From Nonomuraea longispora (lineage in GTDB: Bacteria > Actinomycetota > Actinomycetes > Streptosporangiales > Streptosporangiaceae): DNA of 35,040 nucleotides. The stretch covers positions 1 to 35,040 of the forward strand of contig NZ_SMJZ01000079.1 of assembly GCF_004348345.1 (NCBI RefSeq). Direction: 5' to 3'. Shown here piece after piece: positions 24,474 to 33,028 of this stretch; positions within the stretch are counted from its first letter, which is position 1; the number at the start of each line of letters is the position of its first letter. A program made the position numbers and the translations under genes. The notes beneath the pieces are model-generated. The model saw nothing but the letters and a program-made list of their open reading frames with translations, did no database searches and was not told where the DNA came from.

Positions 24474-25748
24474 ATGACGTCACGGCTGCGGTCGGTTGGG
24501 GTGCTCCTCGCGGGCGGCGTGGGGCAGCGGTTCGGGCGCGACACGCCCAAACAGCTCGTCGAGGTGGCGGGACGGACCATCATCGAGCACTCGCTGGAGG
24601 TGTTCGAGCGCGCCCCCGAGATCGACGAGATCGTGGTGCTGATGACGCCGGGACACGCCGACCGGGTGCGCGAGATCGTCGCCCGGGGCGGCTACGGCAA
24701 GGTCAGCCAGGTGGTCGACGGCGGCGCGAGCCGTACCGAGAGCACGTGGCGGGCGTTGCGGGCGCTCGGCACGCGGGAGTGCAACGTGCTGCTGCACGAC
24801 GCCGTACGCCCGCTCGTGGGGCCGCGCATCATCGCCGACTGCGTCAGGGCGCTGCGCGAGCATCCGGCCGTCAACGTGGCGATCCCGAGCTCCGACACGG
24901 TGCTGGTGGCCGAGCCGGCGCCCGGCGGCGAGGTGATCGGCGACGTGCTCGACCGGTCGCGGTTGCGCCGCAGCCAGACACCCCAGTGTTTCCGGCTCTC
25001 GCTGATCCGCGAGGCGTACGCGCGGGCCATGGCCGACCCCGGCTTCGGCGAGCGGCCCGCCACCGACGACTGCGGCGTGGTCCTGCGCTATCTGCCCGGC
25101 GTCCCGATCCATCTGGTGCCGGGCAGCGAGCACAACATCAAGGTCACCCATCCGGCCGACCTGCACATCGCCGAGCGGCTCTTCCAGCTCGCCGCGAGGG
25201 TGCCGGCGGGCGGTCCAGAAGGGCTGGGCGGGCAGAGCGTGGTGGTCTTCGGCTCGGCGGGGATCGCGGAGCTGGCCGCCGCCCGCGGCGCCCGGGTGCA
25301 CACCTTCTCCGAGGCCGACGGGGTGCGCGTCGACGACGCCGGCGCGGTGGCCAAGGCACTCGACGGCGTGGGAGGCGTCGATCACGTGGTGAACGCGGCG
25401 GTCGCCGGCCACACGGGCGGGCTTGCCGAGGCCACGGGCGAGCACGTCGCCGAGGCGGTGGGCGTCAACCATCTGGGCGCGCTCAACGTGGCCCGCGCCG
25501 CCCGCCCGCACCTGCGCGGCAGCCTGCTGCTGCACGCCCCGCCCGGTTCCGGGGCGCTGCACGCGGCCTCGCGGGCCGCGGTGGCCGGGCTCACCCGGGC
25601 GCTGGCCCGCGAATGGGCCGTTGACGGCATCCGGGTCAACTGCCTCAATATCGGTACGTCTCCGCACCACGTCGCGCAGACCTCGCTGGACATCCTCATC
25701 TCCGACCTATCAGGGCAAGTCATAGAGGCGGGCGTGGACGACGCTTGA
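24474..25748 (+). CDS. IspD-like cytidylyltransferase fused to a degenerate SDR domain (Bcs1/TarI-TarJ-like)
   Basis: 424 residues. Residues 1-235 form an IspD/TarI-type cytidylyltransferase: VLLAGGVGQRFGRDTPKQL, then LLHDAVRPLV, RRSQTPQCF and GSEHNIKVTHPADL. Residues about 245-415 are an SDR-like Rossmann domain with VVVFGSAGIAELAAARGARV and a typical C-terminal IRVNCLNIG. The catalytic YxxxK is replaced: the place reads HAASRAA. In the Haemophilus Acs1/Bcs1 fusions the two halves make CDP-ribitol from ribulose 5-phosphate. Here CDP-polyol formation is likely, while the reductase may be inactive. Its stop overlaps a possible TTG start of the polymerase gene, so the products are linked. Confidence 0.85.
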   Translation: MTSRLRSVGVLLAGGVGQRFGRDTPKQLVEVAGRTIIEHSLEVFERAPEIDEIVVLMTPGHADRVREIVARGGYGKVSQVVDGGASRTESTWRALRALGTRECNVLLHDAVRPLVGPRIIADCVRALREHPAVNVAIPSSDTVLVAEPAPGGEVIGDVLDRSRLRRSQTPQCFRLSLIREAYARAMADPGFGERPATDDCGVVLRYLPGVPIHLVPGSEHNIKVTHPADLHIAERLFQLAARVPAGGPEGLGGQSVVVFGSAGIAELAAARGARVHTFSEADGVRVDDAGAVAKALDGVGGVDHVVNAAVAGHTGGLAEATGEHVAEAVGVNHLGALNVARAARPHLRGSLLLHAPPGSGALHAASRAAVAGLTRALAREWAVDGIRVNCLNIGTSPHHVAQTSLDILISDLSGQVIEAGVDDA

Positions 25749-25774
25749 CCCGGGACTTGTTACCGTGCGATCAC

Positions 25775-27508
25775 ATGAGGAGACTCATCCTGATCGCGGC
25801 GCTGCTCGGCTGCTACCCCGTCCTGCTGGCGTCGGCCCTGTGGCCGGCGCCGGTGGTGTTCGGGGCCGTCGCCGCGGCCTCCTATCTGGTGGAGCACGTG
25901 GCTCCGCGGGCCGGCCGGCCGCTGCCCGACCTGCTGTGCAAAGTGCATCTCGGGCTGACGCTGCGCTTCGCGGCCAGGGAGACCATGGCGCTGCTGCTGG
26001 TGGCGCGGACGGCCGGGCCCGACTCGCCGTGGTTCCTCGGGATGGCGGCCGGCGTGTTCGCGATCCACGTCGTACGCGCCGGGCACGCCGGCCTGGCCCT
26101 GCGGCTCAAGCAGATGCTCAGCCGGATGCCGGTGACGACCCGCAACCTCGACGTCTCCACACTGCGCGTCCCCAAGCTGCCGCCCCGCTTCCTGCGTGAC
26201 GACCGCGGCGCGCGTCTCCTCTATCTCGACGCGCTGCCGGTGCTCGGCGCGGTGTTCGACGTCAGGGTGGCGGCGCTCGGGGCGGGCCTCGCCGTCGCGC
26301 TCGGCGCCGCCGGCACGCTCGCGCTCATCCCGTACGTACGCCGTGCCGCCCCCCTCACCGACCGGGCGAGGGTCATGGAGGTCGTGGCGGAGCAGGTGGA
26401 GAAGTACCGCCCCGAGGTCGTCCTGTACTTCTCCGGCGCCCCCGCCGCCGCCTACCAGGCCCGGATGTGGCTGCCCGTGCTCGAACGCATCGACAGGCGC
26501 GCCATCGTCGTGCTCCGCGAGCGCGGCATGGCCGCCCACCTGGAGCCGACCACCCTGCCGATGGTGTGCTTCCCTTCGTCGGCCGACCTGATGAGCTTTC
26601 GCGCCCTGGCCGACGCCAAACTCTGCCTGTACGTCTCCAACGCCGGCCGCAACGTGCACATGCTGCGCATTCCGACCCTTCGCAGCGTGTTCCTCAACCA
26701 CGGCGACAGCGACAAGGAGGCGTCGTTCAACCCGTTCTCCCGGGTCTACGACGAAGTGTGGGTGGCCGGACCGGCCGGCCGCGACCGCTACCGCCGCGCC
26801 AGGGTCGGGGTCAGGGACGAGAACATCCACGAGGTGGGCAGGCCGCAGCTCGAAGGCATCTCGACGGAGGGGCCAGGACTGCCGTACCGGACCGTGTTGT
26901 ACGCCCCGACCTGGGAGGGCTGGAGCGACGACCTGCTGCACACGTCGCTGATCAGCATGGGCCCGCGCATCGTGCGGGCCCTGCTCGACCACCGTCCGCG
27001 CCTGCGCGTGATCTACAAGCCGCATCCGCTGACCGGCCACCGCGACAAGAGCGCCGTCCGGGCGCACCGGAAGATCGTCACCATGATCGAGGAGGCCGAG
27101 CTGGCCACGTCGAAGGCGAGGCATCCGTCGGCGGCGGCCGGCGAGGCGCCGACGATCAGGCACCTGGTCGTCACCGGCTCGGAGCCGCATCTCTACGACT
27201 GCTTCAACCAGTGCGACCTGCTCATCACGGACATCTCCAGCGTCGTGGCCGACTTCCTGGCCAGCGAGAAGCCGTACGCGGTGACGAACGTGGCGGGCCT
27301 GCCGGAGCAGGCCTTCCACGAGCGTTACCCGAGCACCGAGGCGGGCGAGCTGCTCGGCCAGGACCTGGCCGGGCTGGCGGACTTCCTCGGGGGGAAGGAC
27401 ACGCTGGCCCGGGCCAGGGTCAAGCTCAGGGCCTATCTGCTCGGGCCGGAGTATCCGGACGCGCTGACCCGTTTCAACGCGGCCATCGAGCGGGTGCTCG
27501 CGGGCTGA
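25775..27508 (+). CDS. CDP-glycerol/ribitol glycerophosphotransferase family (TagF/TarL-like) with N-terminal membrane domain
   Basis: 577 residues from ATG 25775; a TTG at 25745 overlapping the previous stop (TTGA) would add ten residues. About five hydrophobic segments occupy residues 1-200. The C-terminal GT-B-like domain carries the Glyphos_transf features: FLNHGDSDKEAS, LYAPTWEGW, VIYKPHPLTG and CDLLITDISSVVADFLASEKP, including the His residues needed by TagF. Such enzymes add polyol-phosphate units from CDP-glycerol or CDP-ribitol to a lipid-linked chain. Next to a CDP-polyol synthase this is the probable main-chain polymerase or primase of a wall teichoic acid. The integral membrane N-terminus differs from the peripheral firmicute enzymes. 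Confidence 0.88.
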   Translation: MRRLILIAALLGCYPVLLASALWPAPVVFGAVAAASYLVEHVAPRAGRPLPDLLCKVHLGLTLRFAARETMALLLVARTAGPDSPWFLGMAAGVFAIHVVRAGHAGLALRLKQMLSRMPVTTRNLDVSTLRVPKLPPRFLRDDRGARLLYLDALPVLGAVFDVRVAALGAGLAVALGAAGTLALIPYVRRAAPLTDRARVMEVVAEQVEKYRPEVVLYFSGAPAAAYQARMWLPVLERIDRRAIVVLRERGMAAHLEPTTLPMVCFPSSADLMSFRALADAKLCLYVSNAGRNVHMLRIPTLRSVFLNHGDSDKEASFNPFSRVYDEVWVAGPAGRDRYRRARVGVRDENIHEVGRPQLEGISTEGPGLPYRTVLYAPTWEGWSDDLLHTSLISMGPRIVRALLDHRPRLRVIYKPHPLTGHRDKSAVRAHRKIVTMIEEAELATSKARHPSAAAGEAPTIRHLVVTGSEPHLYDCFNQCDLLITDISSVVADFLASEKPYAVTNVAGLPEQAFHERYPSTEAGELLGQDLAGLADFLGGKDTLARARVKLRAYLLGPEYPDALTRFNAAIERVLAG

Positions 27509-27514
27509 GCGACC

Positions 27515-28531
27515 TCACCGCGGCGGCCTGGCCAGTTTTCTGGGGCTGGTGAGGAAGCCCCAGCCCCAGGAGCAGTGCATGGTGGCGTACACGATCGGCA
27601 GGCGCAGTTTCGCGGTGGCCGGCAGCCCGCTGCCCGTCAGCGCCGAGCCGGCCACGATGGCCAGCGCGTAGCCCCCCGGGACGACCAGCGCGAGCGGGAA
27701 GAACGGCGAGGCGGCCAGCGCGAGCAGCATGGCCAGCACCGCGGCGGGCGGCGCGAGATAGCGCAGGTTGATCGTGCCCTCGTGGGTGCGCGCGACCACG
27801 CGCCGCCAGCGGCCGTAGTGGAAATACTGCCGGGCCAGCGCCTTGACGTTGGGCCGCGGCCGGTAGGTGACCCGCATGCGGGGCTGGAACCACACCAGGC
27901 CGCCGCTCTGGCGGATGCGGTGGTTCATCTCCCAGTCCTGGGCGCGCTGGAAGTGCTCGTCGTAGCCGCCGACCCGGACGAGCGCCGAGCGCCGGAACAC
28001 GCCGAGGTAGACGGTGTCGGCGGGGCCCGCCGTGCCGCCCACGTGGAAGGCCGCGGCGCCCACACCGATCTTGGAGGTCATGGCGCAGGCCACTGCCTGC
28101 TCGAACGGCGTGACGCCTTCGGCGGCCATCACGCCGCCGACGTTGTCGGCGCCGGTCTCCATCAGCGTCTCCACCGCCACGCGCAGGTAGTCGGAGGGCA
28201 GCATGGCGTGCCCGTCGACCCTGGCGATGATGCCGTTGCGCGATGCGGCGATGGCGGCGTTGAGCGCGTTGGGGGTGCGGCCCGTGGGGTTGGGCACGAC
28301 GGTCACCCGTGGGTCGGCGGCCGCGATGGCGTCGGCGACCTCCTGGGTGCGGTCTTGTGAGGGACCCACGGCGAGGACGACCTCGATCTCACCGGGGTAA
28401 CTCTGGGCGAGGACCTGGTCGACGGCCTCGCGGAGATGCCGTTCCTCGTTGAGGACCGGCATGACGACGGAGATGGGGGGCCAGGCACGCGTCTCCGCGG
28501 GAGCGTGCGGCGAGTCGGGGAACTGCTTCAT
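27515..28531 (-). CDS. Glycosyltransferase family 2 with C-terminal membrane helices
   Basis: 338 residues from ATG 28531. The GT-A domain starts ISVVMPVLNEERHLREAV; IIARVDGHAMLPSDY holds the DxD-like motif, then RRSALVRVGGYDEHFQRAQDWEMNHRIR gives the catalytic region with an Asp-Trp-Glu. Two or three hydrophobic helices fill the last 90 residues. It resembles succinoglycan or ExoA-type transferases that elongate lipid-linked saccharides. The in-frame codons upstream overlap the divergent LCP gene and are not needed. It is convergent with the TagF-like gene, with 6 bp between stops. Confidence 0.88.
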   Translation of the reverse strand: MKQFPDSPHAPAETRAWPPISVVMPVLNEERHLREAVDQVLAQSYPGEIEVVLAVGPSQDRTQEVADAIAAADPRVTVVPNPTGRTPNALNAAIAASRNGIIARVDGHAMLPSDYLRVAVETLMETGADNVGGVMAAEGVTPFEQAVACAMTSKIGVGAAAFHVGGTAGPADTVYLGVFRRSALVRVGGYDEHFQRAQDWEMNHRIRQSGGLVWFQPRMRVTYRPRPNVKALARQYFHYGRWRRVVARTHEGTINLRYLAPPAAVLAMLLALAASPFFPLALVVPGGYALAIVAGSALTGSGLPATAKLRLPIVYATMHCSWGWGFLTSPRKLARPPR

Positions 28532-28545
28532 GGCGGGGCTCACGC

Positions 28546-28553
28546 TACTGTAC
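28546..28553. promoter_or_regulatory. Overlapping divergent -10-like boxes between GT2 and second LCP gene
   Basis: The 8 bases TACTGTAC read TACTGT on the plus strand, and on the minus strand with the flanking bases give TACAGT. Both resemble -10 hexamers, placed 15 bases upstream of the GT2 ATG and 61 upstream of the LCP ATG. No good -35 boxes were seen. Confidence 0.25.
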
Positions 28554-28613
28554 GGGCAGGGGAGGAGGGCAATCGACAGCCCGATCCTCCGGCGTGAACA
28601 GAGGGGGACTTGC

Positions 28614-30053
28614 ATGCGCGAGCCGGGCGAGGAGGACGCCGGTGTGCTCGTGGGCGGAGACGCCTATGGCGGCGTCAAGCTCCCGCCATCCCGCACCCGC
28701 AGGCCGCTCAGGAGCGCCAGGGCCCGCCGCCGCAACCTGATGATCGCGGGTTTCCTGTCCACGTGCGTCCTCGTCACGACCGGCGTGGTGTGGGCGACCC
28801 CGCGCCAGATCGGCACGGTCGACGCGGGCGTGACCGCGGCCTCGTCCCGCGGCGCCGAGAACATCCTGCTGGTGGGCGTCGACAAGCGCGACGACCTGAC
28901 CCGCCAGCAGCAGAACCGCCTCAAGCTGGGCCGCGAGTCCGGGCAGCGCACCGACACCATGATGGTCATCCACCTGTCGGAGGACCACCGCAAGGTCACG
29001 GTGGTGAGCCTGCCGCGCGACACGTGGGTGACGGTGCCCGGCAAGGGCAATCACAAGATCAACTCGGCCTACCAGTTCGGCGGGCCCAAGCTGGCCAGGC
29101 AGACCGTCGAGGCCGCCACCGGGTTGCAGATCAACCGCTACATCGAGGTCAACATCCTCGGCTTCATCGACGTGGTCGACTCGCTCGGCGGGGTGACCGT
29201 GTGCACGCCCGTGCCGATCAAGGACCAGCGGATCGCGCTCGACCTGCCGGCGGGCACCCACAAGCTCGACGGCGTGCAGGCGCTCGGCTACGCCCGCACC
29301 CGCGCCACCGCCCGTTCCGACCTCGACCGCATCGACCGGCAGCAGCAGGTCATCTCCGCGCTGCTCGACCGGGCGTCGAGCGCGGGCACGCTGGCCAACC
29401 CCGGCACACTGGCCTCTTTCGTCAACTCGACGCTGAGCACGGTCAAGGTCGATCCCGACGACGGGCTGATCGGCCTGGCCACCCAGCTCAGGGACGTCTC
29501 GCTGCGGGACGTGAAGTTCGCCGAGGTGCCGCTGGCCGACGTCGACTTCGAGACGCCCACCGGGGAGTCGGCGGTGGTGTGGAACGAGCGGGCGGCCCGC
29601 GACATGTTCGCCAGGATCGACGCCGACCGCGACCCGGCCCAGCCGACCCCGTCGGCCTCCGCCACGCCGTCGGCCAAGCCGTCCTCCATCCCGCCGGAAG
29701 ACATCTCGCTGACGATCAAGAACGGCACGCTGATCAACGGGCTCGGCGCCCGTACGAAGGAGGCTCTGGTCGCGTACGGGTTCAAGGTGCCCGATCAGCC
29801 GGGCAACACCAACAAGCACGACTACGACAAGACGATCGTGCGCCACGGCAAGGGCCAGGAGGCCGCCGCGCGGGTGGTGGCCGAGGCCATCCCCGGGTCG
29901 GAGGTGCGTGAGGTGGACATCGACGGCATCGAGCTGATTCTCGGCAGCGATCAGCCCAAGGTCCGGCAGAAGGCTACGAAATCCATGCCGACGCCGAAGC
30001 CGAGCGTTACACCATCCACCAAAACGGCAATGCAGAACATATGTAAGAAATAG
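28614..30053 (+). CDS. Second LCP family ligase with C-terminal LytR_C domain
   Basis: 479 residues from ATG 28614 with GAGGGGG upstream. A basic cytoplasmic tail (1-43) is followed by a transmembrane helix (about 43-63). The LCP domain begins NILLVGVDKRDDLTRQ and shows QRTDTMMVIHL, SLPRDTWV, and DLDRIDRQQQVISALL with the pyrophosphate-binding Arg. A Ser/Pro-rich linker near 345-362 leads to LytR_C (ISLTIKNGTLINGLG). It differs enough from the LCP protein at 7766 to be a paralogue, not a recent copy. Location beside the TagF-like polymerase and IspD fusion makes it the more likely ligase for that polymer. A STAS gene follows 35 bp downstream. Confidence 0.93.
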   Translation: MREPGEEDAGVLVGGDAYGGVKLPPSRTRRPLRSARARRRNLMIAGFLSTCVLVTTGVVWATPRQIGTVDAGVTAASSRGAENILLVGVDKRDDLTRQQQNRLKLGRESGQRTDTMMVIHLSEDHRKVTVVSLPRDTWVTVPGKGNHKINSAYQFGGPKLARQTVEAATGLQINRYIEVNILGFIDVVDSLGGVTVCTPVPIKDQRIALDLPAGTHKLDGVQALGYARTRATARSDLDRIDRQQQVISALLDRASSAGTLANPGTLASFVNSTLSTVKVDPDDGLIGLATQLRDVSLRDVKFAEVPLADVDFETPTGESAVVWNERAARDMFARIDADRDPAQPTPSASATPSAKPSSIPPEDISLTIKNGTLINGLGARTKEALVAYGFKVPDQPGNTNKHDYDKTIVRHGKGQEAAARVVAEAIPGSEVREVDIDGIELILGSDQPKVRQKATKSMPTPKPSVTPSTKTAMQNICKK

Positions 30054-30088
30054 GCATATCTTTCTGCCGGTCGGGACAGGTGAGGCCC

Positions 30089-30436
30089 ATGCTGGTCAGA
30101 CAGTGGCGGGAGGACCGCTGCACGGTGGTCCACATCGTTGGCGACCTTGACGTGGCAGGGGCCCCGAGGTTGCAGGCGGAGCTCGAGCAGGCGATGGCCG
30201 CCGCCGACCCGCTCCACCTGGTCATCGACCTGACCGAGGTCCCCTTCTGCGACTCCGTCGGCCTGGGCGTGCTGGTCTCCACGTTCAACCAGGTGCACCA
30301 GCGGCACGGCCGCCTGATCCTCGTGGTCGGCCCCGGCATGATCCGCCACCTGCTGACCATCACCAACCTCGACCACCATTTCGAGACCACGGAGTCGCTC
30401 GGCGAGGCACGCACGGCCCTGGACGACGCCGCCTGA
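30089..30436 (+). CDS. STAS-domain anti-sigma factor antagonist
   Basis: 115 residues from ATG 30089 (GTG 30080 is an alternative giving 118). The single STAS domain has VVHIVGDLDVAGAPRLQ and the phosphorylation motif FCDSVGLGVLV with its DS pair. Proteins of this type bind kinase-type anti-sigma factors and release a sigma factor when dephosphorylated at that Ser. No anti-sigma kinase or sigma gene lies beside it; the only sigma factor in the window has its own membrane regulator, so the partner is probably elsewhere. Length is typical for the family. Confidence 0.9.
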   Translation: MLVRQWREDRCTVVHIVGDLDVAGAPRLQAELEQAMAAADPLHLVIDLTEVPFCDSVGLGVLVSTFNQVHQRHGRLILVVGPGMIRHLLTITNLDHHFETTESLGEARTALDDAA

Positions 30437-30475
30437 CCGGCGAGCGGGCTTGAGCGGCGCGGGGCGTGCGAGAAG

Positions 30476-31363
30476 ATGTCCTCGTGGGCGCACCCTACGG
30501 GAGCCCCCTTCGCGCGCATGGAGGCTTTCACGTTGTTCGACCAGTTCCCCGAGCCTGCCCGCTCCCAGCTGGTGTCCGCTTTCGACGAAGGCAAGACGCG
30601 CCCCGAGTGGTGCTTCACGGAAGGGCAGGCCCGCCTGGCCTACTGGGCGCCCTTTCGCGGCTCCCCGCCGGTGATCACCTGGCAGTTCGACCCCGGTCCC
30701 GACCCCGTCGCCGCCGCCGGCCTGCTGCGCCGCAGCCTGGACGAGATGGGGCTGAGCAAGATGATCCACGACATCCCCCTCAAACCCGGACTCTCCCCCG
30801 TCGTCGACCGCGCCGTCGAGCACGAGGCCCTGACCCTGGCCGGCTTCACCATGGAGGTCGAGCGGCTCATGCTCGAATGGGCGGCGGGCACCGACCTGCC
30901 CGACGACCCCGGCCGGCTGTCCTACCGCCCCGCGCGCCGCATGGACCCGTCCTACGTGCTCGACATCCTCGTCCGCGTCTCCGAAGGCTCGCTCGACCAC
31001 GACACCCGGGTCGAGGTGGCCACTGTCGGGGCCGAGCGCGAGGCCCGGTGGATGTACGACGACCTGCTCAGCCGCAAGGCCAAGCCCGACTGGTTCGTCA
31101 TCGGCCACCTCGGCGACACCCCCGTCGGGCTGGTCGCCCCCGACGACCACTCCATCGCCTACATCGGCGTGCTGCCCGAGCACCGCGGCCGCGGCTACGT
31201 CAACGACCTGCTGGCCAGGGGCACCCGCACGCTCGCCGAGGCGGGCGTGCCGCGCATCGTCGCGGCCACCGACACCGCCAACCTTCCGACGGCCGCCGCG
31301 TTCCTGCGCGCCGGCTACTCGGAGGTCGGCCGGCTCTACCGCTACTACTGGAGGGCATCGTGA
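30476..31363 (+). CDS. GNAT family N-acetyltransferase
   Basis: 295 residues. The C-terminal GNAT domain (about 150-293) holds IAYIGVLPEHRGRGYVNDLL, with the R-x-x-G-x-G/A acetyl-CoA loop read as RGRGY, then AATDTANLPTAAAFLRAGY. The N-terminal half is less conserved and may be a second, degenerate GNAT fold. ATG 30518 is another possible start. It should acetylate an amine on an unknown substrate. The stop overlaps the GTG of the next gene (GTGA), so the two are translationally coupled and probably work together or share regulation. Confidence 0.85.
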   Translation: MSSWAHPTGAPFARMEAFTLFDQFPEPARSQLVSAFDEGKTRPEWCFTEGQARLAYWAPFRGSPPVITWQFDPGPDPVAAAGLLRRSLDEMGLSKMIHDIPLKPGLSPVVDRAVEHEALTLAGFTMEVERLMLEWAAGTDLPDDPGRLSYRPARRMDPSYVLDILVRVSEGSLDHDTRVEVATVGAEREARWMYDDLLSRKAKPDWFVIGHLGDTPVGLVAPDDHSIAYIGVLPEHRGRGYVNDLLARGTRTLAEAGVPRIVAATDTANLPTAAAFLRAGYSEVGRLYRYYWRAS

Positions 31364-32199
31364 GGCTTGGCGTCATGTTCGACCGGGACCTGCCGCCCGA
31401 GCAGTTGATCCCGTTCGCCCGAGAACTCGACGGCACCGTCGTCGGCGACCTGTGGGTGGTGGAGGACCTCGGCTGGACGGGCGGCGTCTCGGCGGCGGCC
31501 ACCGCGCTCGCCGTCACCTCCCGGCTGCGCGTCGGCATCGGCATCACCCCCGCTCCCCTGCGCAACCCGATGCTGCTGGCGATGGAGCTGGGCAACCTGT
31601 CCCGCCTGCACCCCGGCCGGCTCGCGGCCGGCGTCGGGCACGGCGTACCCGGATGGATGCGCCAGGTCGGCGCGGCCGTTCCATCGCCGCTGTCCCTTCT
31701 CGAGGAGACGATCACGTCCGTACGCGCGCTGCTGCGCGGCGAGACGGTCACCCTGGACGGCCGGTCCGTACGTCTTGACGGCGTGTCGCTGGTGCATCCG
31801 CCCGCCGAGCCGCCGCCCGTGCTCGCCGGGGTGAAGGGCCCGCGCTCGCTGGCGCTGTCGGGGCGGGTCGCGCAGGGCACGATCCTGCCCGAGGGAGTCG
31901 GGCCGGAGCAGTTGCCCGGCATCCGGGCGCGGATCGGCGGCGGCGCCGGCCACGAACTGGTGGTCTTCACCTACCTGCACATCGGGGACGACGCGGCCGG
32001 GACGACCGGTCAGGCCGTGGCCGGGCAGGCGGAGTTCCTGGGCGTGCCGCCCGAGGACGTGGTGATGGCTGCCGGAACACCCGAGCAGGCTGCGGCGCAG
32101 GTCAAGAGCCTGTGGGCGGCGGGCGCCGACACGGTGGCGGTGCGCCCGCTGGGGTCTGGCCCGCTGCGCCACGTCCACGCGCTGCTGTCGGCCCTCTGA
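31360..32199 (+). CDS. LLM-class flavin-dependent oxidoreductase (luciferase-like)
   Basis: 279 residues from GTG 31360. The TIM-barrel N-terminus reads RLGVMFDRDLPPEQ, followed by DLWVVEDLGW, LRVGIGITPAPLRNPMLLAMELG and a Gly-rich GRLAAGVGHGVPGWM, all features of the F420/FMN-dependent luciferase-like family. Later PPVLAGVKGPRSLALSGRVAQGTILPEG matches the cofactor-phosphate region. In actinobacteria many of these use coenzyme F420; which cofactor applies here cannot be read. It is coupled to the upstream acetyltransferase by a 4-bp overlap. Confidence 0.88.
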   Translation: MRLGVMFDRDLPPEQLIPFARELDGTVVGDLWVVEDLGWTGGVSAAATALAVTSRLRVGIGITPAPLRNPMLLAMELGNLSRLHPGRLAAGVGHGVPGWMRQVGAAVPSPLSLLEETITSVRALLRGETVTLDGRSVRLDGVSLVHPPAEPPPVLAGVKGPRSLALSGRVAQGTILPEGVGPEQLPGIRARIGGGAGHELVVFTYLHIGDDAAGTTGQAVAGQAEFLGVPPEDVVMAAGTPEQAAAQVKSLWAAGADTVAVRPLGSGPLRHVHALLSAL

Positions 32200-32288
32200 G
32201 ACGAATGGCTGAATGGCCGATGGGCGGCTGACGACGTTCGGTCCTCCGGCCGATGGCGGGCGGGCTTCGTCTCGCCACCATCGACCTC

Positions 32289-33020
32289 ATGAGGCAGATC
32301 ACAGTGTTAGTGGCCGGCGCGGCCGTGACGGCCATGGCCGTCACGGCCTGCAGCGTGAGCCTGGACGCCGACGAGGTGCGCTCCGCGAAGTCGTTCGCCT
32401 TCACGGGGGCCGCGTTGTCGATCCGGTCGTCCATGGGCGGCGTGCGCGTGCTCCAGGGCACCGGAGGGCGGGTCGAGGTGGAGCGGTGGGTACGCGGCAA
32501 GGCCGCCGGCGAGGGCAACGCCACCTGGTCCCTGCGCGACGGCACGCTCCGCCTCGGCGCCGACTGCACCATGGTGTTCGGCGACTGCGGCGCCCGCTAC
32601 CACGTCCGGGTCCCGCCCGGCGTCCGGCTGTCCGTCCAGGCGGCCGACGGGGTCGTACTGAAGGGCCTCGCCCAGGACGTCGACGTGGTGAGCCGCGACG
32701 ACGTCCAGGTGACGGGCGCCTCGGGACGGCTGCGGCTGCGCAGTGAGGGATCGATCAAGGCCGAGGGCCTCACGTCGGCCGCGGTCAGGTGCCGGACGCT
32801 CGACGGGTCGATCGACGTGACGTTCGACCGCCTGCCCACCGACCTCGACCTGATCTCCCACGACGGCAGGGTGACCGCGAAGGTGCCGCCCGGCCCGTAC
32901 GCGGTGACCGCCACGAGCAAGGACGGCCGCGAGCGCACCACGGTCAAGCGCGAGACGAAGAGCTCCCGCACGATCGTCGCCCGCAGCGGGACGGGAGACG
33001 TCCGCGTCCTGGCCAGATGA
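32289..33020 (+). CDS. DUF4097-type beta-strand lipoprotein
   Basis: 243 residues from ATG 32289. A signal peptide ends in the lipobox VTAC (Cys at about 21), so the mature protein is predicted to be lipid-anchored outside the membrane. The rest is repetitive beta-rich sequence: SIRSSMGGVRVLQGTGGRVEVE, then VPPGVRLSVQAADGVVLKG, DVQVTGASGRLRLRSEGS and a C-terminal SGTGDVRV, the stacked-strand pattern of DUF4097/DUF4098 proteins. The biochemical role of this family is not known. A short gap of 89 bases separates it from the preceding gene. Confidence 0.82.
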   Translation: MRQITVLVAGAAVTAMAVTACSVSLDADEVRSAKSFAFTGAALSIRSSMGGVRVLQGTGGRVEVERWVRGKAAGEGNATWSLRDGTLRLGADCTMVFGDCGARYHVRVPPGVRLSVQAADGVVLKGLAQDVDVVSRDDVQVTGASGRLRLRSEGSIKAEGLTSAAVRCRTLDGSIDVTFDRLPTDLDLISHDGRVTAKVPPGPYAVTATSKDGRERTTVKRETKSSRTIVARSGTGDVRVLAR

Positions 33021-33028
33021 GCCCTGTC

